Source of the DNA: Pelagibius marinus
GTDB lineage: Bacteria > Pseudomonadota > Alphaproteobacteria > Kiloniellales > Kiloniellaceae
Length of the DNA stretch: 64,000 nucleotides
Assembly: GCF_014925385.1 (NCBI RefSeq)
Contig: NZ_JACSDK010000001.1
Location: forward strand, 62,001 to 126,000
Direction: 5' to 3'
Shown: positions 15,931 through 25,962 of the stretch, piece after piece
How the letters are laid out: every line of letters begins with the position of its first letter
How positions within the stretch are numbered: position 1 is the stretch's first letter
The notes under the pieces: model-generated
What the model was told of the DNA's origin: nothing
Database searches by the model: none
What the model saw: only the letters and a program-made list of their open reading frames with translations
Position numbers and translations under genes: made by a program

Positions 15931-17321
15931 GCCTTCCTGCGTTCACCGGCCAAGAGGCCGCCGTCCATCGTTTCCAATGCCGGCCGGCCCGGCGCCTGGA
16001 CCACTTCCAGGCTGCCGCGCGGCCAGCGGATCTCCACCACGGCGCCGCCGGCGACGTCGTTCGAGAACTCAAGCGTCGCCCCATGATGGGCCAGCAGCGT
16101 GCGGGCGATGAAGACACCGAGGCCCATGTGCTGCTCCTCGCCGCGCCGCCGCGCGCGGGCGCCCGTCGAATAGTAGGGCTCGCCGAGACGGCTGAGAACC
16201 GTGACGTCGAAACCCGGCCCATCGTCGGCGATGCGCAGCATCACCGACTCCTCGTCCCAGGTCAGCTCCACCAGCACGCGGTGCCGGGCGAATTGCACCG
16301 CGTTCTGGATCAGCGTGCCGACGCCGTGCAGCACCTCGGCGTTGCGCGTCACCGTGGGCTGCGGCGCGCTGCTGTCGACCGCCGGCGCGGCGGTGATCTC
16401 CAGCTCCACGCCGTCGCGCCTGTGCGGCGCCGCGGCCGCCTCGACCAGCGCCACCATGGGTAGCTGGTGATAGGGCGAGCCGTCGTCGCCGGCGGGGCGT
16501 TCGGCCAGGCCGGCGAGGATGGAGCGGCAGCGCAGCGATTCCGCGTGCAGCAGCTCCACGTCCTCGCGCAGCGGCGAATCCGCCGGCAGTTCGCGCTGCA
16601 GTTCGCGGGCCACCACCGCGATGGTGCCCAGCGGCGTGCCGAGTTCGTGCGCCGCGGCCGCGGCCAGGCCGCCCAGAGCCGAAAGCTGCTGTTCGCGCGC
16701 CAGGGCCAGCTGCGAGGCCGCCAGCGCCTGCGACATGCGCTGGCTCTCCTGGGCCACGGAGGAGACATAGGAAGCGATGAAGACCACGGCAACGACCAGT
16801 GCCGCCCACACGCCGGCGATATAGGTCGGCGACAGGAGGATGCCCGGCGCGGACCAGGGCAGGGGCAGGTACCAGACGCCCAGGAAGGAAACCAGGCAGA
16901 CCGCCATGGCCGAAAGAATCAGCGTGCTGCGCCGCGACAGCGCCCAGCCGGAGATCACCACCGGCGCCAGGATCAGAATCGAGAAGGGGTTCTGCAGTCC
17001 GCCGGTAAGGCACAGCAGCGCCGCCAGCAGCACCAGGTCGAAGCAGAGGTTCCAGAAGGCCTCGCGGTCGCTGGCCCAGGTCGCCGTGGGGCGGGCGAGG
17101 CTGATCACCACGTTGAGGGCGCCCGAGACGGCGATCACCGCCATGGCGGGAATGAAGGGAATCTCATAGCCGAGACCGAAGTAGACCACGGCCAGGCTGG
17201 TCGCCTGTCCGAGCAGGGCGATCCAGCGGATCAGCACCAGGGTCCTGAGCCGCAGGCGGCCCTGCTGGGTCGCAGCGATCCCCGTTGTCCACCCCGGATC
17301 TAGGCTGTGGGTTTCGGCCAT
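15927..17321 (-). CDS. regB: redox sensor histidine kinase RegB/ActS/PrrB
   Basis: This 464-residue membrane kinase has six hydrophobic segments in residues 25-185. The quinone-binding motif GGLQNPF is at 107-113. The H-box AAAAHELGTPLGTI carries the phosphoaccepting His225, and the redox-active Cys265 lies in ESLRCRSILAGL. Both positions match the numbering known for Rhodobacter RegB. The ATPase part shows NAVQFARH, IADDGPGFD and GLGVFIARTLL. It phosphorylates RegA when the quinone pool and cytoplasm are reduced. Conservation of both redox elements predicts a normal, responsive sensor. Confidence 0.94.
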   Translation of the reverse strand: MAETHSLDPGWTTGIAATQQGRLRLRTLVLIRWIALLGQATSLAVVYFGLGYEIPFIPAMAVIAVSGALNVVISLARPTATWASDREAFWNLCFDLVLLAALLCLTGGLQNPFSILILAPVVISGWALSRRSTLILSAMAVCLVSFLGVWYLPLPWSAPGILLSPTYIAGVWAALVVAVVFIASYVSSVAQESQRMSQALAASQLALAREQQLSALGGLAAAAAHELGTPLGTIAVVARELQRELPADSPLREDVELLHAESLRCRSILAGLAERPAGDDGSPYHQLPMVALVEAAAAPHRRDGVELEITAAPAVDSSAPQPTVTRNAEVLHGVGTLIQNAVQFARHRVLVELTWDEESVMLRIADDGPGFDVTVLSRLGEPYYSTGARARRRGEEQHMGLGVFIARTLLAHHGATLEFSNDVAGGAVVEIRWPRGSLEVVQAPGRPALETMDGGLLAGERRKA

Positions 17322-17392
17322 GACCCAGAGTTTCGCCGTCGGCGGGGAAATGGCAAGACCCCAGCCAGATCGGTCTTAAAATACTGTAATAT

Positions 17393-18427
17393 CTACTCGT
17401 TTTCGCTAGGACCGGAGACCCCGGCGTCGGCGAAGGTGGCCATGCCGTTATGGCAGGCCACCGCCGCCTTCAAGAGCAGCACGGCGACCATGGCGCCCGA
17501 GGCCTCGCCCAGGCGCATGTCGAGGTCGACCAGCGGGCGCTTGCCGATGCGCGCCAGCAGCCGCTTGTGGCCCGGCTCGGCGGACATATGGGAGACTTGG
17601 CAGTGGTCGAGCGCCTCGGGATCGAGGGCATAGAGCACCGCCGCCGCCGCGGTGCAGGCGTAGCCGTCCAGCATTACCGGGGTGCGGGCCATGCGGGCGG
17701 CCAGGATGGCCCCGGCAATGGCCGCCAGTTCGCGTCCGCCCAGGCGGCACAGCACCTGCAGGGGGTCGTCCAGGGCATCGCGGTGCAGGATCACCGCCTT
17801 TTCCACCAGGGCCGCCTTTTCGGCACGGCGCACGTCGTCGATGCCGGTGCCCGCGCCGACCCAGTCCGCCGCCTCGCCGCCGAAGAGACCATGGCACAGC
17901 GCGGCGGCCGCGGTGGTGTTGCCGATGCCCATCTCGCCCAGCGCCAGCACGTCGATGCCGCTTTCCACCGCCATCATGCCGTAGGCCATGGCCCGCGCGC
18001 AGTCTTCCTCGGACATGGCGGGCCCTTCGGAAAGGTCGCCGGTCGGCTCCTCCAGCGCCATCTCGTAGACGCGCAGGTCGGCGTTGGCGAGGCTGCAGAG
18101 CTGGTTCACCGCGGCGCCGCCCTCGATGAAGTTCTGCACCATCTGGGCGGTGACCTCCGGTGGGTAGGCGGAGACGCCCTTGGCGGCAACGCCGTGGTTG
18201 CCCGCGAAGACCGCGGTATAGGGACGATCGACCGAGGGGGGATTGCGGCCCTGCCAGGTCGCCAGCCAGACCGCCAGGTCCTCCAGACGGCCGAGCGAGC
18301 CGGCCGGCTTGGTCAGCTGCGCCTGGCGCTCGCGCGCGATCTCGCCGGCTTCCGCGTCGGCTGCCGGCAGAACCTTCAGCAGTTCGCGGATTTCCTCAAG
18401 GCTCGCTATGTCCTCGGCAGCCGCCAT
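17393..18427 (-). CDS. cobT: nicotinate-nucleotide--dimethylbenzimidazole phosphoribosyltransferase
   Basis: A 344-residue enzyme that makes alpha-ribazole phosphate for the lower ligand of cobalamin. Landmarks are TKPAGSLGRLEDLA, the substrate motif AGNHGVAAKGVSAYP, GGAAVNQL, LGEMGIGNTTAAAA and HVSAEPGH-like SHMSAEPGHKRLL. It is transcribed away from cobS-cobC, which carry out the next steps, so the three genes form a divergent lower-ligand assembly unit. I saw no cobalamin riboswitch in the 157-bp gap. Confidence 0.94.
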   Translation of the reverse strand: MAAAEDIASLEEIRELLKVLPAADAEAGEIARERQAQLTKPAGSLGRLEDLAVWLATWQGRNPPSVDRPYTAVFAGNHGVAAKGVSAYPPEVTAQMVQNFIEGGAAVNQLCSLANADLRVYEMALEEPTGDLSEGPAMSEEDCARAMAYGMMAVESGIDVLALGEMGIGNTTAAAALCHGLFGGEAADWVGAGTGIDDVRRAEKAALVEKAVILHRDALDDPLQVLCRLGGRELAAIAGAILAARMARTPVMLDGYACTAAAAVLYALDPEALDHCQVSHMSAEPGHKRLLARIGKRPLVDLDMRLGEASGAMVAVLLLKAAVACHNGMATFADAGVSGPSENE

Positions 18428-18584
18428 GTGAAATAACCTCCTGAACTGCCGCCCCCGGGGCCCTGCATCGGGAACCTTGGGCCGGGGCGGCGTGATGACT
18501 TATAACCGGCTGATACAAGAAGGCAAACCAGAGGTCGGTGCGTTCTTCGGGACACGACCCTCAACAGCGGCTAAGCGACGTAAG

Positions 18585-19391
18585 ATGCATTTCCCTTCCC
18601 TTTCCGGTTTCTGGTCGCCGCGCCGCTGGGGCGCCGATCTGCTGGAGGCCGCACGGCTGCTGACCCGGCTGCCCCTGCCGCGCCCGACCCAGCCGGGAGC
18701 GCGCGCGAGCCATTCCAGCCGCTGCTACCCGCTGGTCGGGGTCGGGGTGGGCCTTGTCGCCGGCCTGGGTTTCGCCGCGGCGGACTGGCTGGCGCTGCCG
18801 CCCTTCGCCGCAGCCCTGGCCGCGCTGACGCTTTCCATCCTGGTGACCGGCGCCTTGCACGAGGACGGCCTGGCCGATGTCGCCGACGGCTTCGGCGGCG
18901 GGCGCGACCGGGCGCGCAAGCTGGCCATCATGCGTGACAGCCGCATCGGCAGCTATGGCGTGCTGGCGCTGATCCTGGTGCTGGCGGCGCGCGGCGGCAG
19001 CCTGATCGCGATCGCCGAGAGCCCCGCCGGATCCTGCGCCGCCGCCGCGGCCCTGGTCGCCGCCCACAGCCTGTCGCGCGCCGGCCTAGCGCCGATCATG
19101 TGGGCCCTGCCGCAGGCCCGCAGCGACGGTCTGGCCGCGGCCACCGGGCGGCCCGGCGGCGCCGACGCCCTGGCCGCCGCCGTGATCGGCGCGGTCATCG
19201 CCCTGCTGCTGCTCGACCTTGCCGTCACCCTGGTGGCGGTCCTGGCCGTCGCCGTGCTACAGGGCGGGCTGGCGCTGCAGGCAAGGCGCCAGATCGGCGG
19301 CGTCACCGGCGACGTGCTGGGCGCCGCCCAGCAACTGGGCGAGGCGGCGGTGCTGCTGGTCGCCTGTGCAAGTCTTTCAGGAGGAAGTTGA
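18585..19391 (+). CDS. cobS: adenosylcobinamide-GDP ribazoletransferase (cobalamin synthase)
   Basis: This 268-residue polytopic membrane enzyme joins adenosylcobinamide-GDP and alpha-ribazole. Characteristic motifs are ARLLTRLPLPRP at the start, TGALHEDGLADVADGFGGG, the catalytic acidic motif, and KLAIMRDSRIGSYGVLAL. The C terminus has QIGGVTGDVLGAAQQLGE. The start MHFPSLSGFW fits the family length; earlier in-frame starts at 18495 or 18477 add about 30-36 polar residues and are less likely. The stop codon overlaps the cobC start (TGATG), which indicates translational coupling. Confidence 0.92.
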   Translation: MHFPSLSGFWSPRRWGADLLEAARLLTRLPLPRPTQPGARASHSSRCYPLVGVGVGLVAGLGFAAADWLALPPFAAALAALTLSILVTGALHEDGLADVADGFGGGRDRARKLAIMRDSRIGSYGVLALILVLAARGGSLIAIAESPAGSCAAAAALVAAHSLSRAGLAPIMWALPQARSDGLAAATGRPGGADALAAAVIGAVIALLLLDLAVTLVAVLAVAVLQGGLALQARRQIGGVTGDVLGAAQQLGEAAVLLVACASLSGGS

Positions 19392-20050
19392 TGACAATGA
19401 CGCGCTGGTGGTGGGTCCGCCACGCCCCGGTGACCAGCCATGCCGGAACCGTCTACGGCAACCAGGACGTGCCCTGCGACTGCAGCGACGAGGCGGTGTT
19501 CCGCGGCCTGGCCGCGCAGCTGCCCGATGACGCCGTCTGGGTCGTGACGCCGCTCGGCCGCACCCGCGCCACTGCCGAGGCCATCGCCCGCCACCACGGC
19601 GCCGTGCCGGGCGCCTTCGAGGTCGAGGCGCGCCTGGCCGAGCAGGACTTCGGCGACTGGCAGGGCCTGACCCACGACGAACTGGCCGCCCAGCGCAGCG
19701 GCGCCTGGCACCGCTTCTGGCTGGCGCCCGCCGAGGAGGTGCCGCCGGGCGGCGAGAGCTTCGCCGCCGTCAGCGCCCGCGTGGCCCAGGCCATCGCGGC
19801 CTTGACCCGACGCCATGCGGGGCGCGATATCGTCTGTGTCAGCCACGGCGGGCCGATTCGCGCGGCCCTGGGCCATGCCCTCGGCGTCACCCCGGAGCAG
19901 GCGCTGGCCTTCTCGGTCGACAACTGCGCGCTGACGCGGCTCGACCACTTCGCCGCGCCGGCGGCGCCGGGGCCGGATCCGGCGGGGGGAGATCTGGGCG
20001 GTTCGTGGCGTATTGCCCTGGTGAACGCCCGCGCCCATCTTGCGGCTTAG
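19391..20050 (+). CDS. cobC: histidine phosphatase family protein, probable alpha-ribazole phosphatase
   Basis: The 219-residue protein is a phosphoglycerate-mutase-type histidine phosphatase. The RHG-type motif is VRHAPV, with the nucleophile His near residue 11. The second catalytic His is in VCVSHGGPIRAAL, and RLAEQDFGDWQGLTHDEL is typical of CobC. Overlap with cobS by one base supports a role in removing phosphate from alpha-ribazole-5'-phosphate or cobalamin phosphate. The start MTMTRWWW follows a GAGGAAG site. Confidence 0.85.
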   Translation: MTMTRWWWVRHAPVTSHAGTVYGNQDVPCDCSDEAVFRGLAAQLPDDAVWVVTPLGRTRATAEAIARHHGAVPGAFEVEARLAEQDFGDWQGLTHDELAAQRSGAWHRFWLAPAEEVPPGGESFAAVSARVAQAIAALTRRHAGRDIVCVSHGGPIRAALGHALGVTPEQALAFSVDNCALTRLDHFAAPAAPGPDPAGGDLGGSWRIALVNARAHLAA

Positions 20051-20156
20051 ACGCGATCCCGCGCCGGGAATAACAGCCTGTGCCAGGGAGTCTTAGTTGG
20101 AATCACCGCCGTCCGAGAGACATGACAGCAAGCGAAAGCTTCAGGAAGGTTCACCG

Positions 20157-20855
20157 ATGATTGCTTCAGCGACCGCCCGCACCGCGCCAAGGTTTCTCGC
20201 TCTGCTCAGCGCCGCCCTGCTGGCGGTGCTGCCCGCCGGTGCCGGGACCGCCCGGGCCGAGAGCGAGTCGGAAGCCCTGGTCACCGAGGCCCGCCTGACC
20301 GTCGACAGCCTGATGGCCGACAAGGATTTCTTCGAGCTGCAGAAGTTCATCAGCGACGCCAAGGGCATCTACATCGTGCCGCAGCTGGTGAAGGGCAGCT
20401 TTATCCTGGGCGCGGAGGGCGGCACCGGCGTGTTCCTGGCGCGCGGGACCGACGGCAGCTGGTCGCCGCCGGCCTTCTACACCCTGGGCGCCGGTTCCAT
20501 CGGCTTTCAGATCGGCGGCGAGGTGAAGGAAGTCGTCTTCGTGATCATGAACGACAAGACGGTGGACGCCATGCTGTCGAGCGAGTTCAAGCTGGGCGCC
20601 GACGCCTCCCTCACCCTCGGTCCGGTGGGCCGCGGCGTCGAAGCTTCCCGCGGCACCGATTTCTCCTCCGACATCTACGCCTTTTCAAAGTCGGTGGGAC
20701 TCTTCGCCGGCGGCGCCCTGGAGGGCGCCAAGATCTTCGAGCGCACGTCCCTGAACCAGGAGTACTATGCCGTGGGCGCGACGCCGAAGAACATCGTCAT
20801 CGAGCGCAAGTTCACCAATACCCAGGCCGACGACCTGCGCGAGCTGCTGCCCTAG
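20157..20855 (+). CDS. SYLF/YSC84-domain secreted lipid-binding protein
   Basis: This 232-residue protein starts with a signal peptide (about 1-35, ending AGTARAES). The YSC84/SYLF domain follows, with AKGIYIVPQLVKGSFILGAEGG, GVFLARG and IGFQIGGEVKEVVFVIMN. The C terminal part (SKSVGLFAGGALEGAKI) is also typical. Family members bind phosphoinositides or other anionic lipids; in bacteria the role is unclear, probably in the periplasm or at the outer membrane. The start follows AGGAAGG. It is monocistronic, with the SCO gene 115 bp downstream. Confidence 0.85.
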   Translation: MIASATARTAPRFLALLSAALLAVLPAGAGTARAESESEALVTEARLTVDSLMADKDFFELQKFISDAKGIYIVPQLVKGSFILGAEGGTGVFLARGTDGSWSPPAFYTLGAGSIGFQIGGEVKEVVFVIMNDKTVDAMLSSEFKLGADASLTLGPVGRGVEASRGTDFSSDIYAFSKSVGLFAGGALEGAKIFERTSLNQEYYAVGATPKNIVIERKFTNTQADDLRELLP

Positions 20856-20970
20856 AACCGGGTATCGGGCCGCGACAGGGAGCCGCATTGCCCCGGCCGC
20901 CTCGCCGGCCTATGTGAGTGCCATGCCTGCCATCCCTGCCGCCGCGCGCTTCGGAGTTTGCTGAGGTCCC

Positions 20971-21615
20971 ATGTCGACGAAAACCCGCGTTATCCTCATC
21001 GCCGTGCTGGGCCTGGTGCTGGCCGGCGGCGGTTTTACCCTCTGGCGCGCCGTGCAGCCCGGCGGCATCGTCAGCCAGCAGGGAGAATCCACCGGCAAGG
21101 CGCTGATCGGCGGCGCCTTCACGCTGACCGACCAGAGCGGCGCGCGCCGCAGCGAGGCGGACCTGATGGGCCGCTACAGCCTGATCTACTTCGGCTACAC
21201 CTACTGCCCGGACGTCTGCCCGACCTCGCTCAGCACCATGACCCAGGGCCTCGACATCCTGGCCGAGAGCGACGCGGCCAAAGCGGCGGCGGTGCAGCCG
21301 GTCTTCATCACCATCGATCCCGAGCGCGACAGCGTGGAGGTCATGGCCGGCTACGCCGAACACTTCCACCCGCGCCTCCTGGCCCTGACCGGTACGGTCG
21401 AAGAGGTCGCCGGGGCCGCCAAGGCCTACCGCATCTACTACCAGAAGGTGGAGGAGCAAGGATCCAGCGACTACCTGATGGACCACTCCTCCATCCTCTA
21501 TCTCATGGGGCCCGACGGCAGCTACCTGACGCACTTCACCCACGCCAGCACCGCCGAGGACGTCGCCAAGGGCCTGGCCGAGCAGGTCGACCCGGCGCTG
21601 GTGGCGGGGAGCTAG
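20971..21615 (+). CDS. SCO1/SenC family copper chaperone
   Basis: The 214-residue protein has an N-terminal membrane anchor (about residues 7-24) and a periplasmic thioredoxin-like domain. Copper ligands are the CxxxC of YTYCPDVCPTS and the His of LMDHSSILYL. ITIDPERDSVEVM is a family stretch. SCO proteins load the CuA centre of cytochrome c oxidase, or act in copper and thiol homeostasis. The stop codon is only 3 bp from the convergent ugpC stop codon. Confidence 0.9.
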   Translation: MSTKTRVILIAVLGLVLAGGGFTLWRAVQPGGIVSQQGESTGKALIGGAFTLTDQSGARRSEADLMGRYSLIYFGYTYCPDVCPTSLSTMTQGLDILAESDAAKAAAVQPVFITIDPERDSVEVMAGYAEHFHPRLLALTGTVEEVAGAAKAYRIYYQKVEEQGSSDYLMDHSSILYLMGPDGSYLTHFTHASTAEDVAKGLAEQVDPALVAGS

Positions 21616-21618
21616 TTC

Positions 21619-22719
21619 CTAGAGGTCGGCGATCCGCCGGCCGCTTTCCGGATCGAAGAAGTGCAGTTCGCCGGGATCGGCGGCCAGCCCCAGGCTCTGC
21701 CCCTCGCTGAGTTGCGCGTTGCCGCCCAGACGCAGGGTCAGGGTCGCGTCCTCGTCGCCCAGGGCACGCCCGCCCAGCGTGCCGTGGGCCAGGGTGTCGG
21801 CGCCCAGCGTTTCCACCAGCTGTACCTGCATGGCGAAGGTCGCCTCGCCGTCACCGACCGGACGCAGATGCTCCGGGCGCACGCCCAGTATGACGCGGCG
21901 GTCCGCCAGGCTGGAAAGCCCGCCGGCGGGCAGGCGGATGTGACTGCCGCCGGCCAGCGCCGCCGCGGCGCCCGCGCCGGGGGTCTTCGCCGGCGGGAAG
22001 ATAATGGCCGGCGGGCCGGTGAAGCCGGCGGCGGAGAGGCTGGCCGGGCGCTCGTAGACCGCCATGGGCGAGTCGATCTGCTCGGCGTTGCCGGCGTTCA
22101 TCACGATCAGGCGGTCGGCCATGGTCATGGCCTCCACCTGGTCATGGGTCACGTAGACCGAGGTGGTGCCGAGGCGGCGCTGCAGGCGCTTTATCTCCAG
22201 GCGCATCTGCACGCGCAGCTTGGCGTCGAGGTTGGACAGCGGCTCGTCGAAGAGGAAGGCCGCCGGCTGGCGCACGATGGCGCGACCCATGGCGACGCGC
22301 TGGCGCTGGCCGCCGGAAAGCTGGCGCGGCTTGCGCTGCAGCAGTTCCTGCAGTTCCAGGATGCCCGCCGCCTCGTTCACGCGGGCGGCGATCTCGGCCT
22401 TGGACTTGCCGGCGATCTTCAGGCCGTAGGCCATGTTATCGTAGACCGTCATGTGCGGGTAGAGCGCGTAGTTCTGGAACACCATGGCGATGTCGCGGTC
22501 CTTGGGCTCCAGCTTGTTGACCACGCGCTCGCCGATGGAAATCTCGCCCTCTGTGATGACCTCCAGCCCGGCGATCATGCGCAACAGCGTCGACTTGCCG
22601 CAGCCCGAGGGGCCAACGATGACGATGAACTCGCCGTCGGCGATGTCGACCGAGACACCGTGGATGACGGCGGTGCTGCCGTAGTTCTTCTTCACATTGC
22701 GCAGGGAAATCTCTGCCAT
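21619..22719 (-). CDS. ugpC: glycerol-3-phosphate ABC importer, ATPase UgpC
   Basis: A 366-residue ATPase of the MalK/UgpC group. It shows Walker [10 protein letters not shown], signature [15 protein letters not shown], Walker [13 protein letters not shown], the H-loop [11 protein letters not shown], and a C-terminal TOBE-type regulatory domain ([10 protein letters not shown]). It is the last gene of ugpB-ugpA-ugpE-ugpC, 17 bp after ugpE. It powers uptake of glycerol-3-phosphate and probably glycerophosphodiesters. The frame extending to 22845 has no better start. Confidence 0.93.
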   Translation of the reverse strand: MAEISLRNVKKNYGSTAVIHGVSVDIADGEFIVIVGPSGCGKSTLLRMIAGLEVITEGEISIGERVVNKLEPKDRDIAMVFQNYALYPHMTVYDNMAYGLKIAGKSKAEIAARVNEAAGILELQELLQRKPRQLSGGQRQRVAMGRAIVRQPAAFLFDEPLSNLDAKLRVQMRLEIKRLQRRLGTTSVYVTHDQVEAMTMADRLIVMNAGNAEQIDSPMAVYERPASLSAAGFTGPPAIIFPPAKTPGAGAAAALAGGSHIRLPAGGLSSLADRRVILGVRPEHLRPVGDGEATFAMQVQLVETLGADTLAHGTLGGRALGDEDATLTLRLGGNAQLSEGQSLGLAADPGELHFFDPESGRRIADL

Positions 22720-22736
22720 GGGGTGCTTTCGTTCTT

Positions 22737-23585
22737 TTACTTCTCGGTTTCCACCAGGCCCTTCACGAAGAGCCGCTGCATGGCGATCACCACGAAGACC
22801 GGCGGGATCATCGCCAGGATCGCGGTGGCCATGATAAGGTGCCACAGCGGCTCGGAGTCCGGCACCGCGACCATGCGCTGAATGCCCATGACGATGGTGT
22901 AGTAGGACTCGTCGGTGGTCACCAGCAGCGGCCAGAGGTACTGGTTCCAGCCGTAGATGAAGAGGATGACGAAGAGGGCGGCGACGTTGGTGCGCGACAG
23001 CGGCAGCACCACGTCGAAGAAGAAGCGCAAGGCCCCTGCGCCGTCGACCCGCGCCGCCTCCAGCAGCTCATCGGGGATGGTCAGGAAGAACTGGCGGAAC
23101 AGGAAGGTCGCCGTCGCCGAGGCGATGAGCGGAATGGCCAGGCCCGCGTAGCTGTCAAGCATGCCCAGGTTCGCCACCACCTCGTAGGTCGGCAGGATGC
23201 GCACCTCGACCGGCAGCATTAGGGTCATGAAGATGATCCAGAAGGCCGTGGCGCGGAAGGGGAAGCTGAAATAGACGATGGCGTAGGCCGAGATGATGGA
23301 GATGGCGATCTTGCCGACGGCGATGGCCAGCGCCATGACCAAGCTGTTCATCATCATCAGCAGCACCGGCGGGCTGCCCGCCGCCTCGACGCCGCCGGTC
23401 AGCGCCGAGCCGTAGTTGATCCAGAACTGGTCCCCGGGCCACAGCGGCAGCACGCCGGAGACCAGGCCGTCGACCGGATAGGTCGAGGCGACGAAGGCCA
23501 GCCAGATGGGAAAGGCGACGGCCGCCACGCCGAGCAGCAGCACGATGTGCGTGACCAGGGTGACGATCGGGCGGTTCTCGATCAT
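22737..23585 (-). CDS. ugpE: glycerol-3-phosphate ABC importer, permease UgpE
   Basis: The 282-residue permease has six hydrophobic segments and the cytoplasmic EAA loop [21 protein letters not shown], which docks on Ugp[18 protein letters not shown] is characteristic of the UgpE/MalG type. The start ATG overlaps the ugpA stop codon (TGATG), so the two permeases are translationally coupled, as expected for a heterodimer. Confidence 0.93.
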   Translation of the reverse strand: MIENRPIVTLVTHIVLLLGVAAVAFPIWLAFVASTYPVDGLVSGVLPLWPGDQFWINYGSALTGGVEAAGSPPVLLMMMNSLVMALAIAVGKIAISIISAYAIVYFSFPFRATAFWIIFMTLMLPVEVRILPTYEVVANLGMLDSYAGLAIPLIASATATFLFRQFFLTIPDELLEAARVDGAGALRFFFDVVLPLSRTNVAALFVILFIYGWNQYLWPLLVTTDESYYTIVMGIQRMVAVPDSEPLWHLIMATAILAMIPPVFVVIAMQRLFVKGLVETEK

Positions 23586-24469
23586 CAGTACTGCACCTTG
23601 CGCTCGATGTAGCGGAACTGCACCACGGTCAACGCGATGACGATGAGCATGAGGATCACCGACTGGGCCGCCGAGCCGCCGAGGTCGAGGCCGATGAAGC
23701 CGTCGTTATAGACCTTGAAGACCAGGATATTGGTGGCCTGGGCCGGGCCGCCGGAGGTGGTGGCGTGGACGATGCCGAAGGTCTCGAAGAAGGCGTAGAC
23801 CACATTGACCACCAGCAGGAAGAAGGTGGTCGGCGACAGCAGCGGGAAGATGATGGTCCAGAAGCGCTTCACCGGCCCGGCGCCGTCGATGGCCGCGGCC
23901 TCGATCAGCGACTTGGGGATCGCCTGCATGCCGGCCAGGAAGAAGAGGAAGTTGTAGCTGACCTGCTTCCACGACGCGGCGATGATCACCAGGATCATGG
24001 CATCGCTGCCGCTGAGGAAGTGGTTCCAGTCATAGCCGAGCTGCCGCAGGGCGTAGGCGAAGACGCCGATGGTGGGGTTGAAGATGAACCACCACAGCAC
24101 GCCGGCGACGGCGGGGGCCACGGCGTAGGGCCAGATCAGCAGCGTCTTGTAGGCCGTGGCGCCACGCACCACCCGGTCGGCCATGGCGGCCAGGACCAGC
24201 GCCGCGATCATCGACAGCGTGGTGACGCCGAGCGAGAAGACGACGGTGGTCTTGAAGGAATTCAGATAGCTGGGATCGGCGAAGAGGTCCTCGAAGTTCT
24301 CGAACCAGACAAACTCAGTGCTGAGGCCGAAAGCGTCCTCCAGAAGCACCGACTGGTACAGCGCCTGGGAGGCCGGCCAGATGAAGAAGACCAGCGTGAC
24401 GATAAGCTGGGGCAGGACCAGGAAATAGGGCAGGACGCGGCCCTGGAAGATCACCCGCTTGTGCTGCAT
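23585..24469 (-). CDS. ugpA: glycerol-3-phosphate ABC importer, permease UgpA
   Basis: A 294-residue UgpA/MalF-type permease. It has an N-terminal membrane segment after [13 protein letters not shown] and the EAA loop [21 protein letters not shown]. The stretch [21 protein letters not shown] is typical of UgpA. It is separated from ugpB by 71 bp containing an 11-bp perfect hairpin. Confidence 0.93.
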   Translation of the reverse strand: MQHKRVIFQGRVLPYFLVLPQLIVTLVFFIWPASQALYQSVLLEDAFGLSTEFVWFENFEDLFADPSYLNSFKTTVVFSLGVTTLSMIAALVLAAMADRVVRGATAYKTLLIWPYAVAPAVAGVLWWFIFNPTIGVFAYALRQLGYDWNHFLSGSDAMILVIIAASWKQVSYNFLFFLAGMQAIPKSLIEAAAIDGAGPVKRFWTIIFPLLSPTTFFLLVVNVVYAFFETFGIVHATTSGGPAQATNILVFKVYNDGFIGLDLGGSAAQSVILMLIVIALTVVQFRYIERKVQY

Positions 24470-24495
24470 GGAAAGCCGAACCCCGAAAGGCGGGA

Positions 24496-24520
24496 GGCCG
24501 GCCGGGAAACCCGGCCGGCC
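24496..24520. other. intercistronic hairpin between ugpB and ugpA
   Basis: GGCCGGCCGGG and CCCGGCCGGCC form a perfect 11-bp stem around AAA. No T-tract follows in the direction of transcription, so it is not a classical terminator. Its place just after the binding-protein gene suggests an mRNA-stabilising or attenuating stem that raises UgpB relative to the permeases. Confidence 0.65.
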
Positions 24521-24540
24521 GTCCTAACCGGAAAAGCCGC

Positions 24541-25863
24541 TCAGTTGGCGGTCTTTTCGAATTTGCGCAGCAGCGCGTTGCCGCGCTCCACGGCTTCGTC
24601 GAGGCCCTCCTGGGCGGTCTTGTCGCCGTTCCAGATGGCCTCCAGCTCCTCGTTGATCACGTCGCGGATCTGCACGAAGTTGCCGAGGCGCAGGCCCTTG
24701 GAGTTGGCCGTCGGTTCATGGGCGGTCATCTGCATGATGGCCACGTCGGTGCCCGGGTTCTTGGCGTAGAAGCCCTGCTCCTTGGTCAGCTTGGCCGCGG
24801 CGTGGGTGATCGGCAGGTAGCCGGTGAACTGGTGCCAGTCGGCCTGCACTTCCGGCGAGGAGAGGTAGGAGAAGAACCTGGCGACACCCTTGTACTCCTC
24901 GTCCGAATGGCCGTTCAGCACCCAGAGGGTGGCGCCGCCGATGATGGAGTTCTGCGGCTTACCCGCCTCCGGCCAGTAAGGCAGCTGGCCGACGCCGAAT
25001 TCGAAGTCCTTGGCGTTGGCCTTGATGCCCGCGTAGGCCGCCGAGGAGTTCATGTACATGCCGCATTCCTGGTTATAGAACTTCGGCGCCGAGTCCGAGC
25101 GGCGGCCGCCGTAGTCGAAGACCTTGTCCTTCTGCCAGGACGCCATGGTGGAGATGTGCTTGACGTGCAGCGGGCTGTTGAAGGCCAGCTCCGTGTCGAC
25201 GCCCTCAAAGCCGTTGGCCTTGGTGGCGAAGGGCACGTTGTGCCAGGCGCTGAAGTTTTCCAGCTGCACCCAGGATTGCCAGCCCGTGGTGAAGCCGCAG
25301 GGATAGCCGGCGGCCTGCAGCTTCTTGGCCGCGGCCTCGACCTCCGGCCAGGTCGCCGGCGGGCTGTCCGGATCCAGGCCGGCCTTCTGGAAGGCGGTCT
25401 TGTTGTAATAGAGCACCGGCGTCGAGCTGTTGAAGGGCATCGACAGCATGTTGCCCTCGGCATCGGTGTAGTAGCCGGTGACGGAGGAAAGGTAGTCGGC
25501 AGGGTCGAAGGGCTCGCCCGCCTCTTCCATCAGCTGGTAGACCGGCTTGATGGCGCCCTTGGCGGACATCATCGAGGCGGTGCCGACCTCGAAGACCTGA
25601 ACGATCGCCGGCTGCTGCTCGGCGCGGAAAGCGGCGATGGCGGCGGTCATGGTCTCGGTGTAGTTGCCCTTGTAGACGGGCTTGAGGACGTAATCGCTCT
25701 GAGAGGCGTTGAAGCCCTCGGCGATCTCGTTGACTTTCTCGCCCAGCTTGCCGCCCATGGCATGCCACCACTCGATTTCCGTGGCCGCCAGCGCGGCCTG
25801 CGGCAGGCTGCCGGCGAAGGCCGCGGCGGCGGCCCAGGTGATGATTCTGCGGTCTAAACGCAT
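24541..25863 (-). CDS. ugpB: glycerol-3-phosphate periplasmic binding protein UgpB
   Basis: This 440-residue binding protein has a signal peptide (about 1-26, ending AALAAT). The mature start is EIEWWHAMGGKLGEKVNEIAEGFN, followed by YKGNYTETMTA, GTASMMSAKGAIKPV and GGATLWVLNGHS; these are UgpB landmarks. It is the first gene of the operon and lies 100 bp from a PHO-box-like site. Together with ugpQ at 61784-62569 it allows use of glycerophosphodiesters as a phosphate or carbon source. Confidence 0.95.
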   Translation of the reverse strand: MRLDRRIITWAAAAAFAGSLPQAALAATEIEWWHAMGGKLGEKVNEIAEGFNASQSDYVLKPVYKGNYTETMTAAIAAFRAEQQPAIVQVFEVGTASMMSAKGAIKPVYQLMEEAGEPFDPADYLSSVTGYYTDAEGNMLSMPFNSSTPVLYYNKTAFQKAGLDPDSPPATWPEVEAAAKKLQAAGYPCGFTTGWQSWVQLENFSAWHNVPFATKANGFEGVDTELAFNSPLHVKHISTMASWQKDKVFDYGGRRSDSAPKFYNQECGMYMNSSAAYAGIKANAKDFEFGVGQLPYWPEAGKPQNSIIGGATLWVLNGHSDEEYKGVARFFSYLSSPEVQADWHQFTGYLPITHAAAKLTKEQGFYAKNPGTDVAIMQMTAHEPTANSKGLRLGNFVQIRDVINEELEAIWNGDKTAQEGLDEAVERGNALLRKFEKTAN

Positions 25864-25962
25864 AAGAGGTTCTCCCTAGTTCGTGCGACTCGGATCCCCC
25901 AGGGGGGCCGCGCAATGCGGCGCAAAGCTAGCGGCCCGTCGCGATGCTCTTTTGATTGTTTT

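Noticed and set aside
18428-18584. Cobalamin riboswitch between cobT and cobS
   Set aside because: The conserved B12 box (GCCACTG type) is not present on either strand.
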